From the NCBI RefSeq assembly GCF_017639205.1, contig NZ_CP071139.1, positions 5,951,501 to 6,015,500 on the forward strand: a stretch of DNA of 64,000 nt. Direction: 5' to 3'. Below the pieces are notes generated by a model. That model saw nothing but the letters and a program-made list of their open reading frames with translations. It searched no databases and was not told the DNA's origin. Within the stretch, counting starts at the first letter, position 1. Each line of letters begins with the position of its first letter. This DNA comes from Streptomyces nojiriensis (GTDB lineage Bacteria; Actinomycetota; Actinomycetes; Streptomycetales; Streptomycetaceae). Positions 15,912-23,782 of the stretch are shown in pieces. The translations under genes and the position numbers were made by a program.

Positions 15912-17035
15912 ACCCCGACCCCTCCCGGCCCCGCCCGGCCGGCCGGGAGGAGCACCCGCTCCTCCCGCCGTTCGCCGCACGGGATCTGCCCGCGGGCCGC
16001 CACCAGTTCCACAAGGAGCGCCTGATGGCCCAGATCCACGAAGACCTCCGAGCCGCCGACGTTGCCCACGTCGTCGCCGCCCCGGCTTCCGCCCCCGGCC
16101 GTGCCACCGGGCCGCGCAACCCGTTCCTGCGCCGGGCGGTGTTCGTGCCCGCCGCCGCCTTCGCGCTGGCCGGAGCACTTGCCGTCGGCTTCTTCTCCTA
16201 CCTGGACCGGGGCGCCGCGGACGGACCCGGTTCCACCGTCGCCACCGGCCCGGCGCTGACCACCCGGATCGGCGCCGCCGACCCCAAGGGGGCGCCGCAG
16301 CTCCTGGACCGGATCTCGCTGGCCTCCGCCTCCGTCGCCGGCCCGGCCGTGCGCGCGGACCAGTTCGTCTACATCGGCAGCAAGACGGCCAACACCTATG
16401 TGAAGACCGAGGGCGACAAGAGCACCCTGGTCAGCGAGCAACTGCACGTGCGCCACCAGTGGAACTCCCCGGACGGCACCAAGGGCTGGCTGATCGAGCC
16501 CGGCAACACCGGACCGGAAGGCGTGACCCTGGCGGGCCCCGACGAGATGGGCAACACCCCCACGCCGCACCTGAACGCGCCCACCCACAACTACCTCGCC
16601 ACCCTGCCCACCGACCCCGACGTGCTGCTCCGGCGGATCTACGAGGAGACCAAGGGCAAGGGCAGGGGCCCCGACCAGGAGGCCTTCACCACGATCGGCG
16701 ACCTGCTGCGCTCCAGCTACCCGCCGGCCGAGCTCACGACCGCGCTCTACCGGGCGGCGGCGAAGATCCCCGGCGTGGTGACGGTCGACGACGCGGTCGA
16801 CGCCGCGGGCCGCAGCGGCATCGCGGTCGCCCGGCTCGACGAGCACTCCGGCCAGCGCGAGGAGTGGATCTTCGACCGCGAGACCCTCGCCTTCCTCGGC
16901 GAGCGCAGCGTCCAGGTGCAGGGCGAGTCCGGCGAACAGGGCCTGATCAAGCCCGGCACGGTCGTGTACACCAGCGCCGTCATGACCCGTACGGTCGTCG
17001 ACCGGATCAAGGAACTGCCGCCCACGGCCCGCTGA
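15908..17035 (+). CDS. CU044_5270 family membrane-anchored protein
   Basis: 375 residues. A cytosolic N-terminus of about 75 residues (LPAGRHQFHKERLMAQIHED) precedes one membrane helix (AVFVPAAAFALAGALAVGFF), and an extracytoplasmic domain of about 270 residues follows. The layout resembles membrane-anchored anti-sigma factors, and in Streptomyces this family regularly follows a SigE-like ECF sigma gene. There is no visible ZAS zinc motif. It overlaps the sigma gene by four bases. A role in controlling that sigma factor is inference from position. Confidence 0.75.
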   Translation: MNPDPSRPRPAGREEHPLLPPFAARDLPAGRHQFHKERLMAQIHEDLRAADVAHVVAAPASAPGRATGPRNPFLRRAVFVPAAAFALAGALAVGFFSYLDRGAADGPGSTVATGPALTTRIGAADPKGAPQLLDRISLASASVAGPAVRADQFVYIGSKTANTYVKTEGDKSTLVSEQLHVRHQWNSPDGTKGWLIEPGNTGPEGVTLAGPDEMGNTPTPHLNAPTHNYLATLPTDPDVLLRRIYEETKGKGRGPDQEAFTTIGDLLRSSYPPAELTTALYRAAAKIPGVVTVDDAVDAAGRSGIAVARLDEHSGQREEWIFDRETLAFLGERSVQVQGESGEQGLIKPGTVVYTSAVMTRTVVDRIKELPPTAR

Positions 17036-17050
17036 CCGGCAAGGCGCCGA

Positions 17051-17866
17051 TCAGCGCCGCGCCCGGGCCCGGTCGTACGCCAGGGAGGCGGCCCCCTGCG
17101 CCAGCAGGACCGCGCCCGCCGCCGCCCAGCCCGGGCGGCGGCGGTGGGCCGCCCAGGCCAGCAGGGGCGCGCCGGCCGCCACTTGGGCCGCGCCCAGCAG
17201 CCGGGCCCTCGGGCCGCGGACCCACGGGCCGAGCCGGCCCCGCTCCACCGCGTCGAGCCCGGCCCGTACCGCGTCGCGCCGGCCGGACCACTCCAGCGTC
17301 TCCACGCCGGGAGCCACTCCGGCGGCACCCCGCAGCCGGTCGGCCGATTCGCCCGGGGAGAGCCCGGGCGGCAGGGCCAGTCCGGCGCGCCTCAGCAGGG
17401 CGACCAGTGCGAGCAGCCGGGCCTCCCCGTCCACGGCGGGGTCGGCGTCGGGGCGGGTGAGGCGCTCCAGTTCCGCCAGGTCGAGTACGGGGTCCAGGCC
17501 GAGCCGCGCCGACAGGGTCCGCATGGTGTCGGGCTCACCGGCCGGCCGCCCGGCCGCGTCCCACGCGTAGACGACGGTCCGCCGGAAGCCGCCGGCCAGG
17601 GCGAATCCGGTCCGGCCGGCCTCCCACCACAGGCTCAGCACCGGCCGGTCGGTGCCGATCGCGATCGCCGACCCCCAGCCGGAGAGGACCTCCGCCACGC
17701 TCTCCGGGCCGCCCCGCCACGGCTTGTCCTCGGGGACGAGCACGCTCCACGCGCCCGCCGGGGCGAGCAGCAGGCGTACGCGCAACAGGTGTGCCGGGGG
17801 CCGGACGGCAAGGGGTTCGGCACGGCAGAGCAGCATTCCGCCGGTCGCGGCCCTGGATATTGACAT
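17051..17866 (-). CDS. Hypothetical protein with C-terminal membrane helices
   Basis: 271 residues. The first 210 are soluble (GGMLLCRAEPLAVRPPAHLL; VLSLWWEAGRTGFALAGGF) and two short hydrophobic segments near the C-terminus (LLGAAQVAAGAPLLAWAAH; WAAAGAVLLAQGAASLAY) look like a hairpin anchor. I recognise no family function. ATG 17866 is six bases after TATTGT on its strand, so it is probably leaderless; the frame continues upstream to 18238 but that part overlaps the divergent DUF4097 gene. It is convergent with the CU044_5270 gene. Confidence 0.65.
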   Translation of the reverse strand: MSISRAATGGMLLCRAEPLAVRPPAHLLRVRLLLAPAGAWSVLVPEDKPWRGGPESVAEVLSGWGSAIAIGTDRPVLSLWWEAGRTGFALAGGFRRTVVYAWDAAGRPAGEPDTMRTLSARLGLDPVLDLAELERLTRPDADPAVDGEARLLALVALLRRAGLALPPGLSPGESADRLRGAAGVAPGVETLEWSGRRDAVRAGLDAVERGRLGPWVRGPRARLLGAAQVAAGAPLLAWAAHRRRPGWAAAGAVLLAQGAASLAYDRARARR

Positions 17867-17917
17867 GCCCACACAATAGTGCAAAACACCCCGAACCGTG
17901 GGGTTTCGGAAGGGCGC

Positions 17918-17945
17918 TTGACTTCGCTCAACCGCGATATATCGT
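17918..17945 (+). promoter_or_regulatory. Promoter with overlapping palindrome for the DUF4097-padR operon
   Basis: TTGACT (17918-17923) and TATCGT (17940-17945) are 16 bases apart. The perfect palindrome CGATATATCG (17935-17944) covers the -10, and a half-site CGATAT recurs 25 bases on. This suits repression by the PadR protein encoded in the operon. Confidence 0.6.
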
Positions 17946-18014
17946 GTTAGCAGAAGACGCGATATGTTGCGTGCGTCGAGCCCGGTCCGTGAACGCACGA
18001 GGAGGATCAGCACC

Positions 18015-18968
18015 ATGGCAGAGCAGTCGCCCGAGTCGTCGCCGTCGCCGTCGCCGTCGACATGGCACTTCGACGAACCGCAGAAGCTCACCTTCGAGGA
18101 GCCGGTGACCGAGCTCCGCGTCCGCCTCGTGAGCGGCACGGTCAACGTGGTCGCCGCCGAGGAGGGTCCGGCCCGCCTGGAGGTGACCGAGGTGGACGGA
18201 CCGCCCCTGTACGTCGTGCAGGACGGCGGCACGCTCACCGTCTCCTACGAGGACCTGCCCTGGAACGGCTCCCAGGGCCTCAAGCAGTGGTTCGAGACCA
18301 AGCCCTGGAAGGCCTGGGCCGGTTCCGCCTCCGGCCGCAAGGCCTGGGAGCGCAGCGTCGCGATCACCCTCACCGTGCCCGCCGCCACCCAGGTCCACGT
18401 GGCCGCGGTCGGCGCCGCCGTCTTCGTCTCCGGCATCTCCGGCGGCACCGACGTCAACGGGGTCTCCGGCGACGCCACGCTGGTCGGACTGTCCGGCCGG
18501 GTCAAGGCGCACACCGTCTCCGGCAGTGTCGAGGCCCAGTCCGTCTCCGGCGAGTTCGGCTTCCACTCCGTCTCCGGCGGCCTGACCGTGGTCGACGGCT
18601 CGGGCGGGAACGTGCGGGCGGACTCGGTCAGCGGCGACATGCTCATCGACCTCGCCGCGGACCCCGCCGACCCCCGGCCGGTGGACATCTTCCTCAACTC
18701 CGTCTCCGGACAGGTCGCGATCCGCCTCCCGCACCCCGCCGACGCCAAGGTCGAGGCGAACACCGCCACCGGCCGCGTCTCCAACGCCTTCGAGGACCTG
18801 CGGGTCTCCGGCCAGATGGGAGCCAAGCGGATCACCGGGACCCTCGGCTCCGGTGCCGGCGCCCTGCGGGCGACCACGGTCTCCGGCTCGATCGCGCTGC
18901 TGCGCCGCCCGCAGGCCGACGCGGACCGCCCCGCCGCCCCCCTCGCGCTCGACAAGAAGGTGCTCTGA
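18015..18968 (+). CDS. DUF4097 family beta-helix protein
   Basis: 317 residues. After a Ser/Pro-rich start the protein is a run of short beta-strands punctuated by VSG or LSG turns (VSGDATLVGLSGRVKAHTVS, then SVEAQSVSG and EFGFHSVSG), the DUF4097 adhesin-like repeat that forms a right-handed beta solenoid. There is no signal peptide. The function is unknown; the family is commonly paired with PadR regulators in Streptomyces. ATG 18015 has GGAGGA eight bases upstream. It is one base from padR, so the two are cotranscribed. Confidence 0.8.
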   Translation: MAEQSPESSPSPSPSTWHFDEPQKLTFEEPVTELRVRLVSGTVNVVAAEEGPARLEVTEVDGPPLYVVQDGGTLTVSYEDLPWNGSQGLKQWFETKPWKAWAGSASGRKAWERSVAITLTVPAATQVHVAAVGAAVFVSGISGGTDVNGVSGDATLVGLSGRVKAHTVSGSVEAQSVSGEFGFHSVSGGLTVVDGSGGNVRADSVSGDMLIDLAADPADPRPVDIFLNSVSGQVAIRLPHPADAKVEANTATGRVSNAFEDLRVSGQMGAKRITGTLGSGAGALRATTVSGSIALLRRPQADADRPAAPLALDKKVL

Positions 18969-18969
18969 C

Positions 18970-19863
18970 ATGCCGCCCGTCTTCGCCCACGGCCGACTCC
19001 GCCTGTACCTCCTCAAGCTGCTGGACGAGGCCCCGCGCCACGGGTACGAGGTGATCCGCCTGCTGGAGGAGCGCTTCCAGGGCCTGTACGCGCCCTCCGC
19101 GGGCACCGTGTACCCGCGGCTGGCGAAGCTGGAGGCCGAGGGTCTGGTCACGCACGCCACCGAGGGCGGGCGCAAGGTGTACTCGATCACCGATGCCGGC
19201 CGGGCCGAACTCGCCGACCGCGGCGGCGAACTGGCCGACCTGGAGGTGGAGATCCGCGACTCGGTCACCGAGCTCGCCGCCGAGATGCGCGACGACGTCC
19301 GGGGCGCGGCGGGTGACCTGCGCCGTGAGATGCGGGCCGCGGCGTCGGCATCGGCGACCCAGGTCGAGGACGAGTCCTGGAAGGCCGCCAAGGAGGACCT
19401 GCGCAAGGCGCGGCAGGAGTGGAAGGAACAGGCGCGCCGGGCGAAGGACGAGAGCCGCCGTGCCCGCGAGGAGGCGCAGCAGGCCCGCCGCCAGGCCAAG
19501 GAGGCCCAGGAGCGGGCCCGCGAGGAGGTCCAGCGCATCGCGGGCCAGCTCCAGGAGCAGTTCGCCAAGTCCGGCGGCGTCCTGGGCAGCCTGGCCGGAG
19601 CCTGGCTCGGGAGCGGTGCGCAGGGCGCGTCCCCCGCGGGGGCGGCGGATGCGGATGTGTCGGCGGACGGCGACTGGGCGGCCGATCTGGCGTCCACCGG
19701 AGACCCGGCCCGTGACCTGGACCGGCTGCTGGACCGGTTCCGCGACGAGGTCCGAGACGCGGCGCGGGACCGCGGGGTGACCGCGGCCCAGGTGGCCGAG
19801 GCCCGCGGGCACCTCAAGGCCGCCAGCGGCCGCCTGGGGGCCACGTTCGGAGCCAGGTCCTAG
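18970..19863 (+). CDS. PadR family transcriptional regulator with long coiled coil
   Basis: 297 residues. The PadR winged helix occupies residues 1-85 (LRLYLLKLLDEAPRHGYEVI, AGTVYPRLAKLEAEGLV). Residues 90-200 form a strikingly charged helix rich in Arg, Glu and Lys (DLRKARQEWKEQARRAKDES), well beyond the usual PadR dimerisation helices. The C-terminus has another helical segment (DRLLDRFRDEVRDAARDRGV). It probably represses its own operon through the palindrome at 17935. The stop codon TAG is formed by the CTAG border of the hairpin element that follows. Confidence 0.85.
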   Translation: MPPVFAHGRLRLYLLKLLDEAPRHGYEVIRLLEERFQGLYAPSAGTVYPRLAKLEAEGLVTHATEGGRKVYSITDAGRAELADRGGELADLEVEIRDSVTELAAEMRDDVRGAAGDLRREMRAAASASATQVEDESWKAAKEDLRKARQEWKEQARRAKDESRRAREEAQQARRQAKEAQERAREEVQRIAGQLQEQFAKSGGVLGSLAGAWLGSGAQGASPAGAADADVSADGDWAADLASTGDPARDLDRLLDRFRDEVRDAARDRGVTAAQVAEARGHLKAASGRLGATFGARS

Positions 19864-19926
19864 GCCGTCTCTTTCGGATCTTGCCGGGCGTCGCGGGCCC
19901 GGCAAGATCCGGAAGAGACGGCCTAG
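19860..19926. mobile_element. Hairpin mini-element (MITE-like) bounded by CTAG
   Basis: Two 30-base arms (19860-19889 and 19897-19926) with one mismatch and a 7-base loop. Both ends are CTAG, the target duplicated by some IS5-group transposases. It contains no gene. It could be a non-autonomous transposon remnant or simply a very strong terminator; its 3' CTAG adjoins ordinary intergenic sequence and its 5' CTAG supplies the padR stop. Confidence 0.55.
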
Positions 19927-19947
19927 CCCGCCTGCGGCGCCGCGGCC

Positions 19948-19991
19948 GGGGCTCCGCCCCGGACCCCGCGCCTCAAACGCCGGCGGGGCTG
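19948..19991. repeat. Streptomyces interspersed GC-rich palindromic repeat
   Basis: GGGGCTCCGCCCC followed by a GGACCCCGCGCCTC core and a CGCCGGCGGGGCTG end. From general knowledge this motif is scattered through Streptomyces genomes in intergenic regions; its role is unknown. It has nested hairpin potential. Confidence 0.6.
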
Positions 19992-20020
19992 AAGGGGCGG
20001 GGCTACAGGCGTAGGGGCGG

Positions 20021-20593
20021 TCAGGCTGCCAGGGTCGTTTCGGCCGTGCCGTAGGTGACGCCGTGGTCCGACAGGACCTCGGAGACGGTGCCGGGGCGGG
20101 AGGTCAGGGCCAGCAGCAGGTGCAGGGTGCCGATGTGGTTGTCCTTGCGGCCCAGTGCGATGCGCAGGGACTGCTCCAGGACCTTCTTCGACCCCTCGGC
20201 GAAGGGGATGTGGCGGCCGCCGGTGCGGTCGTCCGCGTCCTCCCGCCCGAGGGCGGAGCGGATCGAGGAGCCCAGGGTCCGCCTGCGGGGCGCGGGGGCC
20301 GCGAGGGCGCCCTCGCCGTGGCTCTCCTCGACGCGGGAGACGATCTCGGTCAGGTCGATGCCGAGTCCGGCCAGCGCCTCCTCGTCCGCCCTGGACATGC
20401 CGCCCCGGCGGCGGGCCGCCGTGAGGTCGGCGGTCACCGCCGCGCGGTCCACGCCGAGCGGGTCCAGGGCGCCCAGGGCCAGCAGGGAGAGCAGCAGGTG
20501 CTCCTCGGTGACGGTGGGTGCCCCGGCCTGCCGGGCCTCGGTCACCGCTCCGGTCACGGTCGACCGGGCGTCGCGGGTGAAGCGTTCGAACAT
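20021..20593 (-). CDS. Clp N-terminal domain protein (ClpC/ClpB N-domain without ATPase)
   Basis: 190 residues carrying two Clp-N repeats, one near the start (MFERFTRDARSTVTGAVTEA then VTEEHLLLSLLALG) and one near the end (LEQSLRIALGRKDNHIGTLH then LLLALTS), with a Gly/Arg-rich linker between. There is no AAA+ module, so it cannot unfold proteins itself; such stand-alone N-domains may act as adaptors or substrate traps. Its ATG overlaps the stop of the upstream HTH gene by one base (TGATG), giving coupled translation. Confidence 0.8.
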   Translation of the reverse strand: MFERFTRDARSTVTGAVTEARQAGAPTVTEEHLLLSLLALGALDPLGVDRAAVTADLTAARRRGGMSRADEEALAGLGIDLTEIVSRVEESHGEGALAAPAPRRRTLGSSIRSALGREDADDRTGGRHIPFAEGSKKVLEQSLRIALGRKDNHIGTLHLLLALTSRPGTVSEVLSDHGVTYGTAETTLAA

Positions 20594-20802
20594 CAGAGCC
20601 TCCCGTATTTCTTGTGCACGGCCTGCCGGCTGACGCCCAGCTCGGCCGCGATCTCCTGCCAGGACCACCCCTGCGCGCGGGCGCTGCGTACCTGTACGGC
20701 CTCCAGCTGCTCCAGCAGCCTCCGGAGGGCGGCCACGGCACGCAGGCCCACGCGCGGGTCACGGTCACCGGCCCGTTCGGCGAGATCAGTGGCTTCGGTC
20801 AT
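20593..20802 (-). CDS. Small helix-turn-helix regulator paired with ClpN protein
   Basis: 69 residues, mostly one HTH: WSWQEIAAELGVSRQAVHKK lies at the C-terminus, after a helix (LRAVAALRRLLEQLEAVQVR) suited to dimerisation. The start is ATG 20802 (MTEATDLAERAG); an in-frame start at 20838 would lie inside the operator and is rejected. It is first in a two-gene operon with the Clp-N protein. Two copies of GTCAA-N6-TTGAC directly upstream are probably its own operators. Confidence 0.8.
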   Translation of the reverse strand: MTEATDLAERAGDRDPRVGLRAVAALRRLLEQLEAVQVRSARAQGWSWQEIAAELGVSRQAVHKKYGRL

Positions 20803-20806
20803 GGAT

Positions 20807-20849
20807 GTCAATGTAGGTTGACGCGAGAGGTTCGTCAACCCTGGTTGAC
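20807..20849. promoter_or_regulatory. Paired operators GTCAA-N6-TTGAC
   Basis: Two dyads of identical half-sites and spacing, at 20807-20822 and 20834-20849, offset by 27 bases. The second extends to GTCAACC-CT-GGTTGAC. They fill the region upstream of the HTH-ClpN operon. Confidence 0.65.
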
Positions 20850-20860
20850 ATCGAGGCCGG

Positions 20861-21823
20861 TCAGGGAGTGAGTACGATCTTGCCGAAGAGGTCGCCCGCC
20901 GCGAGCTTCTCGAATCCCTCCCGCGCCCGGTCCAGCGGCAGCACCTCGTCGATGACCGGCCGCAGCCCGGTGGTCGCGCAGAAGGCGAGCAGGTCCTCCA
21001 GCTCGTCCTTCGAGCCCATCGTCGAGCCGACCACCTTCAGCTCCAGGAAGAAGATCCGGGTCAGCTCGGCGTGCGCGGGGCGGTCGCCGCTCGTGGCGCC
21101 GGAGATCACCAGGGTGCCCCCCGGGCGCAGGGACTTCACGGAGTGCGACCAGGTGGCGGCGCCCACCGTCTCGATCACGGCGTCCACCCGCTGCGGCAGC
21201 CGCGCGCCCGGCTCGAACGCCTCCACCGCGCCCAGCTCCACGGCGCGCTTGCGCTTGGCCTCGTCCCGGCTCGTGGCGAACACCCGCAGGCCGGCCGCCT
21301 TGCCGAGGGCGATCGCGGCCGTCGCGACACCGCCGCCGGCCCCCTGCACCAGGACGGAGTCCCCGGGCCGGACCCCGGCGTTGGTGAACAGCATCCGGTA
21401 CGCCGTCAGCCAGGCCGTCGGCAGGCAGGCGGCCTCCTCGAAGGTCAGCTCGGCGGGCTTGCGCAGCACGTTCCAGGCGGGGACGGTCACCTGCTCGGCG
21501 AAGGTCCCCTGGTAGCGCTCGGTCAGGATCGAGCGCGGCTCGTCCGGGCCGACCCCGTGGCCGCTCTGGCCGATCACGGAGTGCAGGACGACCTCGTTGC
21601 CGTCCTGGTCGATTCCGGCGGCGTCGCAGCCGAGGATCATCGGGAGTCTTTCCTCGCCGAGGCCGACCCCGCGCAGCGACCACAGGTCGTGGTGGTTGAG
21701 GGAGGCGGCCTTGACGTTCACGGTCACCCAGCCGGGCCGGGCCTCGGGGGCCGGGCGGTCGCCCAGCACAAGGCCGTTCAGCGGCTGGTCACGGTCGATT
21801 CGGGCGGCGTAGGCAGCGAACAT
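20861..21823 (-). CDS. Zinc-binding-type medium-chain dehydrogenase / quinone oxidoreductase
   Basis: 320 residues of the MDR superfamily. The GroES-like part runs to about residue 125 (ASLNHHDLWSLRGVGLGEER, PMILGCDAAGID). The Rossmann domain has VLVQGAGGGVATAAIALGKA. The structural zinc cysteines of alcohol dehydrogenases are absent, so a quinone or enone oxidoreductase is more likely. ATG 21823 is six bases after TAGCGT on its strand, so it is probably leaderless. The substrate is unknown. Confidence 0.85.
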   Translation of the reverse strand: MFAAYAARIDRDQPLNGLVLGDRPAPEARPGWVTVNVKAASLNHHDLWSLRGVGLGEERLPMILGCDAAGIDQDGNEVVLHSVIGQSGHGVGPDEPRSILTERYQGTFAEQVTVPAWNVLRKPAELTFEEAACLPTAWLTAYRMLFTNAGVRPGDSVLVQGAGGGVATAAIALGKAAGLRVFATSRDEAKRKRAVELGAVEAFEPGARLPQRVDAVIETVGAATWSHSVKSLRPGGTLVISGATSGDRPAHAELTRIFFLELKVVGSTMGSKDELEDLLAFCATTGLRPVIDEVLPLDRAREGFEKLAAGDLFGKIVLTP

Positions 21824-21996
21824 GCCGCGACGCTACCGCTCGGTAGGGCCCGGTTCCAGACCTCCCGCGACCGCACGGGTGAGGCCTTCGTCGCACCCGG
21901 CCCGGTCCCGGGCCCGACGGACGGAGTCCGTCGCAGCGGCGCGAAGCCGGCAAGGCCCGCCAGGGCCGCACCGCGCGAGCGCCGCGTGCAAAAGCA

Positions 21997-22029
21997 GAGG
22001 CCCGGCCGGATGGGATCCGGTCGGGCCTC
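21997..22029. terminator. Terminator of the malic enzyme gene
   Basis: Fifteen-base arms with one G-T wobble (21997-22011 and 22015-22029) around GGG, 25 bases past the malic enzyme stop. Confidence 0.75.
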
Positions 22030-22053
22030 TTGGCGTACTGCTCAGGTCCGGTC

Positions 22054-23256
22054 TCAGACGAGACGGGCCACACCGTCGATCTTGGCCGCCGCGGCCACGG
22101 CCGTGGCGACGGCCTCGGCCACGCGCTCGTCGAACGGCGACGGGATCACGTAGTCGGCGGCGAGCTCGTCACCCACGACACCGGCGATGGCGTCGGCGGC
22201 GGCGATCTTCATGCCCTCGGTGATCCGGGTGGCGCGCACCTTGAAGGCACCCGCGAAGATGCCCGGGAAGGCCAGCACGTTGTTGATCTGGTTCGGGAAG
22301 TCCGAACGGCCCGTGGCCACGACCGCCGCGTACTTGTGCGCGACGTCCGGGTGGACCTCCGGGTTCGGGTTGGCCATGGCGAAGACGAACGCGTCCTTCG
22401 CCATGGTGGCCACCGCCTCCTCGGCGACGGAGCCGCCGGAGACGCCGATGAAGACGTCCGCGCCGTTCAGCGCGGTCTCCAGGGAGCCCGTCTGGCCGGT
22501 CTTGTTGGTCAGGCCGGCGATCTCCGCCTTGACGTCCGTCAGGTCGGAGCGGTCCGCGGACACGACGCCCTTGCGGTCGGTGACGCAGACGTCGCCGATG
22601 CCCGCGTCCACCAGGATCTTGGCGATGGCGATTCCCGCCGCGCCCGCGCCCGCGATCACGGCGCGCAGGTCGCCGAGGGTGCGACCGGTGAGCTTGGCGG
22701 CGTTGCGCAGCGCGGCCAGCGTCACGATGGCCGTGCCGTGCTGGTCGTCGTGGAAGATCGGGATGTCCAGCGCCTCCTGGAGGCGGCGCTCGATCTCGAA
22801 GCAGCGGGGCGCCGAGATGTCCTCCAGGTTGACCCCGCCGAAGGACGGGGCCAGACGGATGACCGTCTCGACGATCTCGTCCGTGTCCTTGGTGGCGAGC
22901 GCGATCGGGACCGCGTCCACACCACCGAACTGCTTGAAGAGGATGGCCTTGCCCTCCATCACGGGGAGGGAGGCTTCCGGGCCGATGTCACCGAGGCCGA
23001 GCACGGCCGTGCCGTCGGTGACGACGGCGACCACGTTGGACTTCCAGGTGTACTCGTTCACCAGTTCCGGCTGCTCGGCGATGGCCGTGCACACCTTCGC
23101 CACGCCCGGCGTGTAGGCCAGGGACAGGTCGTCCTTGTCGTTCACCGGAACCGTGGCCTGGATGGCCATCTTGCCGCCCCGGTGCAGTGCGAACACCGCG
23201 TCGGGGTTGTTGTCCGTCGCGCTGTCGCTGCGAGGGTTGACGATCTCCGCTGCCAC
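22054..23256 (-). CDS. NAD(P)-dependent malic enzyme
   Basis: 400 residues. It decarboxylates L-malate to pyruvate, producing NADH or NADPH, linking the TCA cycle to pyruvate and acetyl-CoA. Signatures are DLSLAYTPGVAKVC, VTDGTAVLGLGDIGPEASLP, the metal site FHDDQHGTAIVTLAAL and the Rossmann loop VIAGAGAAGIAIAKIL. It is the short bacterial type without a phosphotransacetylase domain. GTG 23256 (VAAEIVNPRS) is chosen, with AAGGGG upstream; the longer frame to 23565 has no similarity. The coenzyme cannot be fixed by eye. Confidence 0.92.
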   Translation of the reverse strand: MAAEIVNPRSDSATDNNPDAVFALHRGGKMAIQATVPVNDKDDLSLAYTPGVAKVCTAIAEQPELVNEYTWKSNVVAVVTDGTAVLGLGDIGPEASLPVMEGKAILFKQFGGVDAVPIALATKDTDEIVETVIRLAPSFGGVNLEDISAPRCFEIERRLQEALDIPIFHDDQHGTAIVTLAALRNAAKLTGRTLGDLRAVIAGAGAAGIAIAKILVDAGIGDVCVTDRKGVVSADRSDLTDVKAEIAGLTNKTGQTGSLETALNGADVFIGVSGGSVAEEAVATMAKDAFVFAMANPNPEVHPDVAHKYAAVVATGRSDFPNQINNVLAFPGIFAGAFKVRATRITEGMKIAAADAIAGVVGDELAADYVIPSPFDERVAEAVATAVAAAAKIDGVARLV

Positions 23257-23782
23257 TTCGTGTGACCCCTTAATTCCTTTTGTTCGTTGAGGGTGGCCAC
23301 TCCTGGTTAAGGGGTGGGCGGGCACCGCGTCCGTACTCCGCGTCAACGGTTGGCCCGTCTCCGCGAAGGGGAGGTTCGTACGCGCGGGCGCGCCGCACGC
23401 GCGCCCTGAGCCCCGGATGAGGGGTGTAAGGATCTGTTCTACCCGAAGAACGCTCGCCCAGACGAGTCGATTCCCGCTCAACTGTAGGCCCGCTGCCCGG
23501 CTTTTGGCGAAAAGTCCAAACCTTGCCGTCCAGTGGGCGAGACGCCCCGTAGAAACTGCGGCCAAAACAGCAGGTCACAGCAGTATCTGCGGCCTCGAAC
23601 CCCGTTCTCCGCAGTCCTGTTGGGCTACCCAGGGCGCCCGTTATGCGATTTTGACCTGACGGGCACCCTGAATGTCTCAGTCCGAATGGCAAGATGCCGT
23701 AATCACACAAGGTCGCGACACTCGATGGTGCGTGTCCGACCGTTTTTCGATGCTTTTCCACCAGCGCCGGAGGAACCAAGCC
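23257..23782. other. 526-base divergent regulatory region, no gene
   Basis: It separates the malic enzyme from the amino-acid ABC operon. No supported coding frame is present. A TTGACC at 23651-23656 faces the ABC operon but has no well-spaced -10. The last 100 bases are AT-richer than the surroundings (short T and A runs at 23740-23760), as expected of a promoter-proximal leader. I found no clear GlnR or Crp box. Confidence 0.5.
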
